Source of the DNA: Oligoflexales bacterium
GTDB taxonomy: Bacteria > Bdellovibrionota_B > Oligoflexia > Oligoflexales > CACXFL01
Direction: 5' to 3'
Assembly (NCBI GenBank): GCA_028282865.1
Contig: JANQHA010000222.1
Location: 1 to 6,392 of the forward strand
DNA length: 6,392 nucleotides
In this document: in pieces, positions 1-5,471 of the stretch
How the letters are laid out: every line of letters starts with the position of its first letter
How positions within the stretch are numbered: position 1 is the first letter of the stretch
Program-made: the position numbers and the translations under genes
The notes under the pieces: generated by a model
The model's input: the letters and a program-made list of their open reading frames with translations, nothing else
Told to the model about the DNA's origin: nothing
Database searches by the model: none

Positions 1-170
1 TTAAAAAGTGTGCTAAGTCAGCTGAAGCGAACAGTTACGTAAATAGAGGCAAAGCAGAGGGCAACCGTATTGGAGTTACCGGCACCCCAGCTATATACAT
101 AAATAACCAGAGGTACATGGGTGGCCACAAGTACGACGAGATTGCTGCTCATATTAAGAAGATGCTATGA
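1..170 (+). CDS. C-terminal fragment of a DsbA/DsbC-like thioredoxin-fold protein
   Basis: This is the end of a gene that begins before the window. The first complete codon is at position 3 and 55 residues precede a TGA stop at 168-170. The visible part has the signature of the C-terminal half of periplasmic thiol-disulfide proteins: GVTGTPAIYIN at residues 24-34, containing the Thr-cisPro pair (28-29) that packs against the CXXC active site. A Gly-Gly pair and a terminal amphipathic helix (DEIAAHIKKML) follow. DsbC and DsbG show the same order (G-V-x-G-T-P-A, then a Gly-rich turn), but DsbA-like proteins do too, so the subfamily cannot be settled. The CXXC motif and any signal peptide lie outside the window. 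The gene is convergent with cbs and shares a hairpin with it. The fold call is fairly safe. The exact role (oxidase, isomerase or another Dsb-like reductase) is not known. Confidence 0.72.
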   Translation, partial: KKCAKSAEANSYVNRGKAEGNRIGVTGTPAIYINNQRYMGGHKYDEIAAHIKKML

Positions 171-185
171 GGCGTTTATAAGAAT

Positions 186-216
186 ATGCCCAGCACTGCA
201 GTTTGCGGCTGGGCAT
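186..216. terminator. Hairpin between convergent genes, probable bidirectional terminator
   Basis: A perfect 9-bp inverted repeat, ATGCCCAGC (186-194) and GCTGGGCAT (208-216), encloses a 13-nt loop. It lies 15 nt after the stop of the Dsb-like gene and 8 nt beyond the stop of cbs on the other strand. T-rich but interrupted runs follow on both sides: GATTTACTTT on the + strand and ATTCTTATAAA on the - strand. The position and the stem suggest that one hairpin serves both genes. The U tracts are imperfect, so termination efficiency is uncertain. Confidence 0.68.
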
Positions 217-224
217 GATTTACT

Positions 225-1580
225 TTAAGCCTTTAACTTCGAAACCCACTCAACTAAATCAATTTTAGCGATAATATCGATGGGCTCCTTACTCTCGCTT
301 ACCACGATTGCACGCCCATGGGTTAAAAGAGCTTCCTGGAGCGAGTTTAGCGGCGTGTTAGCCCTTACCGTAGGCACCGACCGATCCATCACCGCTGAGA
401 TGCTCATTGTATTAACGTCGTCATGGGACGATAGCGAGGTTAAAAGCGCCAGCTCGGTAATCACGCCGACGATCTTACCCTCGGAAAGTACTGGGAGCTG
501 AGAAATAGATTTTTTTCGCATAAGCTCGATAGCGTTAGCGATACTGTCATCGAGTTTAACTGTGATTAGCGGCAGTTTTGGCTTGTCGGTGAGTAGGTCT
601 GAAACGGTCCCAGGAAGCAGCCCGGCGCCAGAAAAACGGTTATCCGCCATCCATTTGTCGTCGACAAACTTGCTCATATAGTTACGAACTCCATCTGCTA
701 GGATGACCACACAGTTTTGGCCTTTTCTTAAGCCGGTCGCGGCTTTTAGTGCACCATACATGGCCGAACCACTGGAGCCTCCGCAGAGTATTCCTTCTTC
801 GCGTATGAGTTGTCTGGCGAGTAAAAACGACTGCTGGTCATTGGTCTTAACCCATTCATCTACCACGGTACGATCGAGAACATCTGGAATAAAGTCATAA
901 CCGATGCCCTCGACTTTATAAGAACCTACCTCGGTTCCCCCTGCTAAGATAGAGCCAACGGGATCTACACCTACAACTTTGATATCGGGGTTATGCTCCT
1001 TTAGTCGCTTAGCAATGCCTGTGATAGTTCCGCCAGTTCCAGCGCCAATGACGACCATATCGATCGATTCGCTAGCTAAATCGTCGATAATTTCTTGGGC
1101 TGTATGAGTGTAGTGGGCATTTGGGTTTGATGGGTTACTGTATTGGTCTAGAATATGAGCGTTTGGGAGCTCGGTTTGAAGTTTATTGGCTATGCTGATA
1201 TGACTATCTGGTGCGTCCCAAGCTGCTTCGGTCGGTGTTCGAATAATCTCCGCGCCCAAAGCTTCGAGCACTACTTGCTTTTCACGGCTCATTTTTTCAG
1301 GCATGGTGATGATAACTCGGTAACCTTTTACTGCCCCGGCTAACGCAATGCCGATACCAGTATTCCCGCTGGTAGGCTCTATCAGAGTGTCGCCTGGACG
1401 GATCCGGCCTTCTTTCTCAGCATCGATCACCATTTGATAGCCAATACGGTCTTTTACGGAGCCACCTGGGTTAAAAAACTCACATTTCGCGTATATCTGG
1501 CAGTCAAGATGGCTGCCTACCCGCTGAAGCTTAACTAGAGGGGTTTGGCCAATCGAATCAAGAATCGTATTGCATAGCAT
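225..1580 (-). CDS. cbs: Cystathionine beta-synthase with C-terminal CBS-domain pair
   Basis: This is a PLP-dependent beta-replacement enzyme of 451 residues. The family condenses serine (or activated serine) with homocysteine to cystathionine in the cytoplasm, the first step of transsulfuration, and can release H2S. The fold-type II core spans about residues 1-310. It has GGSVKDR with PLP lysine K43, the TSGNTG substrate loop at 70-75, the phosphate-binding GTGGT at 181-185, and GGSSGSA at 267-273. Stretches such as MPEKMS, ILDQY and GVDPVGSILAGG are typical of true cystathionine beta-synthases more than of CysK/CysM cysteine synthases. Residues about 325-451 form two CBS motifs (a Bateman module), which in animal CBS bind S-adenosylmethionine. 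The N-terminal heme-binding extension of animal CBS is absent, as is usual in bacteria. The ATG start is preceded by AGGA with 6-nt spacing. No cystathionine gamma-lyase gene is adjacent. O-acetylserine-dependent CBS activity is the main alternative. Confidence 0.9.
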   Translation of the reverse strand: MLCNTILDSIGQTPLVKLQRVGSHLDCQIYAKCEFFNPGGSVKDRIGYQMVIDAEKEGRIRPGDTLIEPTSGNTGIGIALAGAVKGYRVIITMPEKMSREKQVVLEALGAEIIRTPTEAAWDAPDSHISIANKLQTELPNAHILDQYSNPSNPNAHYTHTAQEIIDDLASESIDMVVIGAGTGGTITGIAKRLKEHNPDIKVVGVDPVGSILAGGTEVGSYKVEGIGYDFIPDVLDRTVVDEWVKTNDQQSFLLARQLIREEGILCGGSSGSAMYGALKAATGLRKGQNCVVILADGVRNYMSKFVDDKWMADNRFSGAGLLPGTVSDLLTDKPKLPLITVKLDDSIANAIELMRKKSISQLPVLSEGKIVGVITELALLTSLSSHDDVNTMSISAVMDRSVPTVRANTPLNSLQEALLTHGRAIVVSESKEPIDIIAKIDLVEWVSKLKA

Positions 1581-1626
1581 AAGGCATCCTCACCGCGAAT
1601 TTAGAAAAAGTTCTAGGATATTACTA

Positions 1627-1655
1627 TTTATAGTTGTAGTAAGGGTAGGGAGCAA
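1627..1655 (-). promoter_or_regulatory. Candidate sigma70-type promoter of cbs
   Basis: Read on the - strand, TTGCTC (1655-1650) and TATAAA (1632-1627) are separated by exactly 17 nt. The -10 matches the consensus at five of six positions and the -35 at three, with the conserved TTG intact. Transcription would start near 1620 and leave a leader of about 40 nt before the cbs ATG. The leader contains the small inverted repeat TAGAA-aaag-TTCTA (1602-1615 on the + strand), which may be incidental. The call rests on sequence match and position only. Confidence 0.4.
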
Positions 1656-1718
1656 TGCTAAAATTTCAAGCATAAACGCTATCATTGGGGTTTATTAGTA
1701 ATTGTTTAGGTTTATAAA

Positions 1719-2084
1719 ATGAAAAAACTCAGCTGTTATAAATGTCATCATATATGGTCCTATGAACCACCGCTAGAGCGTAGGGCCGAGTGTCCGAAGT
1801 GTAACTGGGACGCCCATGTGTGTTTGAACTGCACTCTTTACGATAAAAACTTCCATCACGAGTGCAAGGAATCGCAGTCAGAATGGGTCCAGGACAAGGA
1901 AGCATCTAATTTCTGTGAATATTTCACTCCGATTGCCGATCGAAGCCAAGATAATTCAGAAGTTGATAGTGCTAAGTCTAAGCTCGATGCCCTGTTTTCC
2001 AGCTCCTCACCTTCCGAAGCTAACGACTCTAGTCCCGTTGGTAGTCTTGAAGAACAGCTCAAAGGCTTTTTGAAAAATCGCTGA
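1719..2084 (+). CDS. Small zinc-ribbon protein of unknown function
   Basis: The protein has 121 residues. The N-terminal 70 are rich in metal-ligand residues: CYKC (Cys 6 and 9), CPKC (25 and 28), CLNC (35 and 38), then Cys 49 and Cys 66, with histidines at 10, 11, 33, 46 and 47. The first two CXXC pairs look like a treble-clef or zinc-ribbon knuckle. The second half of the module (CLNC, YD, HHECKESQ, W/V-x-DK, NFCEYF) resembles a small conserved bacterial hypothetical family I recognise only by pattern. The C-terminal 50 residues (about 72-121) are Ser/Asp-rich and probably disordered, ending in a short helix. There is no signal peptide, so a cytoplasmic location is expected. The start has only a weak ribosome site, TAGG 8 nt upstream. 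A -10-like TATCAT lies at 1680-1685 without a good -35. The gene is divergent from cbs and precedes the pil operon by 230 nt, so it is probably transcribed separately. Confidence 0.8.
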   Translation: MKKLSCYKCHHIWSYEPPLERRAECPKCNWDAHVCLNCTLYDKNFHHECKESQSEWVQDKEASNFCEYFTPIADRSQDNSEVDSAKSKLDALFSSSSPSEANDSSPVGSLEEQLKGFLKNR

Positions 2085-2201
2085 CCTAGGTACTTTTTGC
2101 CTAATAAGCTTCGCTTGGTAATTCGATTTTTACTTAAATAAATTGAAGATCTCTGTTTCAAGATTGGGCAATTTGTATCTAGTGAAGCACCGCTGTACGC
2201 G
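2085..2201 (+). terminator. Left part of the spacer after the zinc-ribbon gene, with a weak terminator-like hairpin
   Basis: The only structure I see between the zinc-ribbon stop and the pil promoter is a short AAGC-ttc-GCTT stem (2106-2116), followed after ten bases by a run of five T (2127-2131). The stem is only 4 bp, so it is a weak candidate for an intrinsic terminator of the upstream gene. No open frame with a credible start, and no RNA gene, is visible in the rest of this part. The palindrome and promoter further right are listed separately. Confidence 0.25.
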
Positions 2202-2230
2202 TTGACTCACAAGGGGTGCAGTGAAAGAAT
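2202..2230 (+). promoter_or_regulatory. Candidate sigma70-type promoter of the pil operon
   Basis: TTGACT (2202-2207, five of six matches to the -35 consensus) and AAGAAT (2225-2230, four of six matches to the -10) are separated by 17 nt. Transcription would begin near 2237 and give a leader of about 78 nt before the pilM ATG at 2315. The -35 is flanked by GCACC (2187-2191) and GGTGC (2215-2219) in inverted orientation. AGTGAA occurs at 2181-2186 and again at 2220-2225. Either pair could be part of a regulator site, but both are short. Confidence 0.45.
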
Positions 2231-2246
2231 ATATACAGGGGTTCGT

Positions 2247-2262
2247 CTGCCTAAATAGGTAG
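2247..2262. repeat. Compact palindrome in the pil operon leader
   Basis: CTGCCTA (2247-2253) and TAGGTAG (2256-2262) form an inverted repeat around a 2-nt centre. Six of the seven pairs are Watson-Crick and one is G-T. Two nucleotides are too few for a good RNA loop without opening inner pairs. A dyad protein-binding site just downstream of the predicted transcription start is therefore a more natural reading than a terminator. No specific regulator is recognised. Confidence 0.35.
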
Positions 2263-2314
2263 ATTTCCGCCCTAAAAACCAAGAACGTATAAAAAAATCA
2301 GGGTGAGAATTGTC

Positions 2315-3376
2315 ATGACACTTCCGTTTCTACCATTGGTGGGCATTGATATCGGTCCATCTGCAGTAAAGGTAGCGGAGCTTTCGAGGTCTACCAGTTC
2401 TCACAAACTTAAAGCTTTAGGTTTGGAGTTGTTACCCCAAGATGCGATAGCCGATGGCGTCATAAATAACGAAGAGGCGGTGGAGTCAGCCGTGTTACAT
2501 TTGCTTGAAAAACTTAAGATTGACCCACGCGGTAGACGCGCGGCAATTGCTATTTCTGGCCAGAGCATTGAGTTAAAACGTGTGCAGGTTGAAATGGGCG
2601 AAGGACCCATTGCAGAAATCATTGATGAGCTGGCTGACCAACACCTTCAGCACGATATGGAGGATTTGTATTTTCGATACCGTGTGCTGGAGACTTCTCC
2701 ATCAACTGGGCTGCAGTCGGTACTGCTAGTTGGAGCTATGAGAGATGTGGTTGATCAACAGATAAATTTGCTGCGCAACTGTGGGCTTCGAACCGGTGTA
2801 GTAGATTGCTCCGAGCTGTGTGTCGCAAATATGTTTGAATATAACTATCCGACTGAAGGAAGTTTAACCGTCCTGCTTGATGTCGGCTCACAAACCTCGA
2901 GTTTAATCCTACTTAAGAACGGTCAGTATATGTACCGAAAAAATATTCAAATCGGTGGTGATGAATATACAAGGCAGATTACGCAGAACATGGGGCTTGA
3001 TTTTGACCACGCCGAGACGCTTAAGATTTCCATCAACCAGGGTAGTGTAAGTGCGCCTGAAGAGATGCAACGTGTACTAGCTGATTTGAACGAGGTGTTG
3101 GTTTCGGAAGTGCAAGAAGCTCTAAACTTCTATTTTGAGCAGTCCAACGAGCAGGATGCTATATCTCAAGTTTGTTTGTTGGGTGGAGGTGCTAGAATTA
3201 TGGGGCTGGACGCTTTATTGGCCTCGACACTTCAAGCGCCTGTCCAGGCGGTTAACCCATTTAATAATATATCGGTGAATCCTCAGAAGTTTGAGGTTGA
3301 TTATATTCTAATGCAAGGTCATCTTTTCGGCGTCGCGCTAGGTCTTGCGATGCGAAGGATTAATGATGATAAATGA
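2315..3376 (+). CDS. pilM: Type IV pilus actin-like ATPase PilM
   Basis: PilM is the cytoplasmic, FtsA-like member of the type IV pilus alignment complex and binds the N-terminal tail of PilN at the inner membrane. From the ATG at 2315 the protein has 353 residues, close to the usual length of about 350. It shows the actin-fold nucleotide-site motifs: phosphate-1 GIDIGPSAVKVAEL (10-23), phosphate-2 LLDVGSQTSS (187-196) and the adenosine loop LLGGGARIMGLD (288-299). It ends with the usual GxALGLAMRR helix. An upstream in-frame GTG at 2303 would add four residues but has no ribosome site of its own. GGTGAG, which overlaps that GTG, sits 7 nt before the ATG, so ATG is preferred. The segment equivalent to the family's IPF-type motif reads LQHDME and is divergent. 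The gene heads the operon and its TGA is 5 nt from the pilN GTG. Confidence 0.93.
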   Translation: MTLPFLPLVGIDIGPSAVKVAELSRSTSSHKLKALGLELLPQDAIADGVINNEEAVESAVLHLLEKLKIDPRGRRAAIAISGQSIELKRVQVEMGEGPIAEIIDELADQHLQHDMEDLYFRYRVLETSPSTGLQSVLLVGAMRDVVDQQINLLRNCGLRTGVVDCSELCVANMFEYNYPTEGSLTVLLDVGSQTSSLILLKNGQYMYRKNIQIGGDEYTRQITQNMGLDFDHAETLKISINQGSVSAPEEMQRVLADLNEVLVSEVQEALNFYFEQSNEQDAISQVCLLGGGARIMGLDALLASTLQAPVQAVNPFNNISVNPQKFEVDYILMQGHLFGVALGLAMRRINDDK

Positions 3377-3381
3377 TATGA

Positions 3382-4113
3382 GTGTGGCGATTGATTAAGA
3401 TTAACCTAACACCTGAAGAAGAACTTCAGAACCCACTATGGTACGTGCCCGATTTGATTGTCGTGGTCGTTATCTGCGTGTCTGGGTATTTTTCTTCGCA
3501 ATATTTATTGGGACTGGTTGAGGAGGATAAGAAACTTCTCCAGTCGGAGGTTATCACTATCGAAAGTCGCACCGCGGAGCTAGACCAAGATGTGAAGGCA
3601 TATGACGCCGAGTTTGCTAGTCTAGAGATGATCGAATCTAAACTAGCCGGGGTTGGCGATATATCTTCCTCTAAGGTCGAGAAGTATCAGCCAATTATTG
3701 CTGTGGAGCATTTGCAAAACCTAAAACCTGCTGGTGTCTGGTTTGATGGGTTTCGATTTAAAGGCCTTGATAAAAGTACTTCTACTGGAAGTAATACGAA
3801 AGGTGGTCAGATCCACATCACTGGGCATGCTATGGATAACTTGATTGTGGCTGAGTTTATAACGGCTTTGCGTGCCACCCAAACACAGGATGCTGATCCA
3901 AGTGATTATAGAACATTGGTCTATTTTAATAAAATTGACCTTCAATGGACGGATTTAGGGCTTAAACCTATTGGTGATGTCAAAAACCAAGAGATTGTTA
4001 GCTTTGATTTGATACTGGAATATAAATCACGCCCGCTTTTGAAGCCTGAAGTTTTGATGGGCGTATCTAACAAACTGAGTTTATCAAAGTCAAATTCTAC
4101 TGCCGGACTGTGA
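3382..4113 (+). CDS. pilN: Type IV pilus alignment protein PilN
   Basis: PilN is a single-pass inner-membrane protein whose short cytoplasmic tail docks in PilM and whose periplasmic part pairs with PilO. The 243-residue frame begins IKINLTP, a variant of the INLLP tail motif. A transmembrane helix follows at about 22-45 (VPDLIVVVVICVSGYFSSQ), then a coiled-coil-like helix at 46-90 and a ferredoxin-like periplasmic domain from about 105. That domain includes LQNLKPAGVWFDGF and a GGQIHITGHAMDN strand-turn. It is longer than many PilN proteins (about 180-200 residues), with extra sequence around 166-200 and a tail after 216. The start is uncertain. GTG at 3382 has no clear ribosome site. TTG at 3391 would begin MIKINL, matching the usual PilN start. 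An ATG at 3378 is out of frame and stops after six codons. Translation is probably coupled to pilM, whose TGA lies just upstream. Confidence 0.85.
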   Translation: MWRLIKINLTPEEELQNPLWYVPDLIVVVVICVSGYFSSQYLLGLVEEDKKLLQSEVITIESRTAELDQDVKAYDAEFASLEMIESKLAGVGDISSSKVEKYQPIIAVEHLQNLKPAGVWFDGFRFKGLDKSTSTGSNTKGGQIHITGHAMDNLIVAEFITALRATQTQDADPSDYRTLVYFNKIDLQWTDLGLKPIGDVKNQEIVSFDLILEYKSRPLLKPEVLMGVSNKLSLSKSNSTAGL

Positions 4114-4122
4114 GGATAGTGC

Positions 4123-4824
4123 ATGGCGTTTGAAGAAAGAATTGAACAGTACCAAAAAGCAAGTTGGATCAAGCGTGGAATAATCTTGATGGGCTTGGGG
4201 GTTGTTTATCCTCTATATTTTTACAGTGAAGAAGTCATGAGAATTGAAGGTGAAATCGAGCAAGTAGAAAGCCAACTAAACTTGGCAAAGAAAAAGCACA
4301 CTAGAGCTCTTAAGAAAAAAAGGGACCTACCAGCTTTGAAACAAAAGATTGTTGAAGCATCGCGGAAGCTCGCGGAGATTAAAGTTATTTTGCCCTCTGA
4401 CTTTAACATTGATGAAGTTTTAAGAGAGGTAGCTTCGGTCGCAAAAGAATTAGACGTGGTTATCCGTCGATTCGATCCGAGCATGAATAGTGGGGTGTCA
4501 CTTTTGCCTGGAGATGTAGTGGTTACGCCCGACGGACCCCAGCCAGAAGCAAAACCTAATAAACCCCAAAAGGTGACCGAGAAAAAATACGAGGAGCATC
4601 CGGTAAAACTAGAAGTCGAAGGAACTTTCATTGCCGTGACTAAATTTTATGATTCATTGCTGCATTTGGGTTATCTAGTTCACCTTAGAGATGTCGAGTA
4701 TAAAACTCTCGAAAATGACAATGATAAGTCGCTCAAAGTTGTTAAGTCTGGTGACTCGGGAATCACGATTAGTTCCAATGCCAAGATGATCGTCTTTAAA
4801 AGTATAGGACTTGGAGATTTATGA
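4123..4824 (+). CDS. pilO: Type IV pilus alignment protein PilO
   Basis: PilO is the inner-membrane partner of PilN, and the heterodimer supports PilP and the secretin. The 233-residue protein has a short cytoplasmic tail (1-16), a transmembrane helix at about 17-35 (IKRGIILMGLGVVYPLYF) and a Lys/Glu-rich coiled coil at 36-88. It then has the PilO hallmark ILPSDFNIDEVLREVASVA (89-107), followed by a second half matching the ferredoxin-like domain (HPVKLEVEGTFIAVTKFYDSL, about 159-179). A Pro/Lys/Glu-rich insert at about 129-157 separates the halves and is longer than I would expect for the family. The ATG is preceded by GAGGA with 6-nt spacing, and that site overlaps the pilN stop. The pilO stop overlaps the pilP start as ATGA. 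Confidence 0.88.
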   Translation: MAFEERIEQYQKASWIKRGIILMGLGVVYPLYFYSEEVMRIEGEIEQVESQLNLAKKKHTRALKKKRDLPALKQKIVEASRKLAEIKVILPSDFNIDEVLREVASVAKELDVVIRRFDPSMNSGVSLLPGDVVVTPDGPQPEAKPNKPQKVTEKKYEEHPVKLEVEGTFIAVTKFYDSLLHLGYLVHLRDVEYKTLENDNDKSLKVVKSGDSGITISSNAKMIVFKSIGLGDL

Positions 4825-5471
4825 TTTTTAATAGGTCGATAGCAAAATTACAGCACTGGCCTGTCTTGGTCCTGGTCTTTTTTGTACTGGCGAATAGTGA
4901 AGCTGAGATATCCAACTGGCAATCTGCTCCAGTCGCAGTTGATGGCTCAGATATTACAGGTGGAGTTATTATCGAAGATATTGTGGTTCCTAATGGTGAG
5001 TATCGGTATGCTTCTTTTGGCAAGCCTGACCCGTTCTCGCCACCGTCGATTCAACCAGAAGTTATCTCATCGGAAGAAATTCCTATTGTTAGCCCATTGC
5101 AGGTCAGCCTAGATCAATTAACCGTTGCTGGAGTTTGGGAATTAGATGATGGCACCAAGCATGCACTTATCCAAACTGAAGACGGTCAAGGTATCATCGC
5201 TACGGTCGATGACCCTATAGGTCCCTCAGGTAAAGTTAAGGACATCACTGATAAAGGAGTTTTTACCCGGCAGTATAAATTTCGAAGTGATGGGTCTAGG
5301 GAATTTACCGACATGATGCTGAAATTCGGTTATGAAAAAAAGGCTGATTCTTCTGAAAATACTACTGAAGTCATCAGTAGAAGTTCATCTAGCGAAAATG
5401 GCTCTGCAACTACACCTGACAAAGCAGCAATATTAGCAAAACCTGCTAATAGCAATGAGGAGGGGTTATGA
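4821..5471 (+). CDS. pilP: Type IV pilus assembly protein PilP, without a lipobox
   Basis: PilP connects the PilN-PilO dimer to the PilQ secretin across the periplasm. The 216-residue protein contains the family signature in order: FGKPDPFSPP (66-75, equivalent to the RDPF motif), SPLQVSLDQLTVAGVW (91-106), then GTKHALIQTEDGQG and a GxVKDI strand (137-142) of the small beta-sandwich domain, ending near 170. The N-terminus is a hydrophobic signal or anchor (about 13-25) with a possible peptidase I site after SEA (26-28). It contains no cysteine, unlike typical lipoprotein PilP. The tail from about 172 is Ser/Asn/Thr-rich and likely disordered, which makes the protein longer than the usual 170-180 residues. 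Its start lies in an ATGA overlap with pilO, after GGAG at 4-nt spacing. Its own TGA overlaps the next ATG. Confidence 0.87.
   Translation: MIFNRSIAKLQHWPVLVLVFFVLANSEAEISNWQSAPVAVDGSDITGGVIIEDIVVPNGEYRYASFGKPDPFSPPSIQPEVISSEEIPIVSPLQVSLDQLTVAGVWELDDGTKHALIQTEDGQGIIATVDDPIGPSGKVKDITDKGVFTRQYKFRSDGSREFTDMMLKFGYEKKADSSENTTEVISRSSSSENGSATTPDKAAILAKPANSNEEGL

Noticed and set aside
280..1343. Several short + strand open frames inside cbs
   Set aside because: They are antisense to a highly conserved enzyme and show no protein signature, so they are complement-strand artefacts.
1602..1615. Inverted repeat TAGAA-aaag-TTCTA in the cbs leader
   Set aside because: It is a short AT-rich 5-bp arm pair that can occur by chance, and it has no match to a regulator site I can name.
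1856..2161. 101-codon open frame on the - strand over the zinc-ribbon gene
   Set aside because: It overlaps the well-supported zinc-ribbon gene and has no recognisable domain or ribosome site worth calling.
3378..3398. ATG-started six-codon frame (MSVAID) at the pilM-pilN junction
   Set aside because: It is too short to call as a gene and is noted only because it complicates the pilN start.
4221..4631. 136-codon open frame on the - strand inside pilO
   Set aside because: It lies wholly antisense to pilO. Its translation is Ser/Thr/Phe-rich with no family signature, as expected from the complement of a Lys/Glu-rich coding region.
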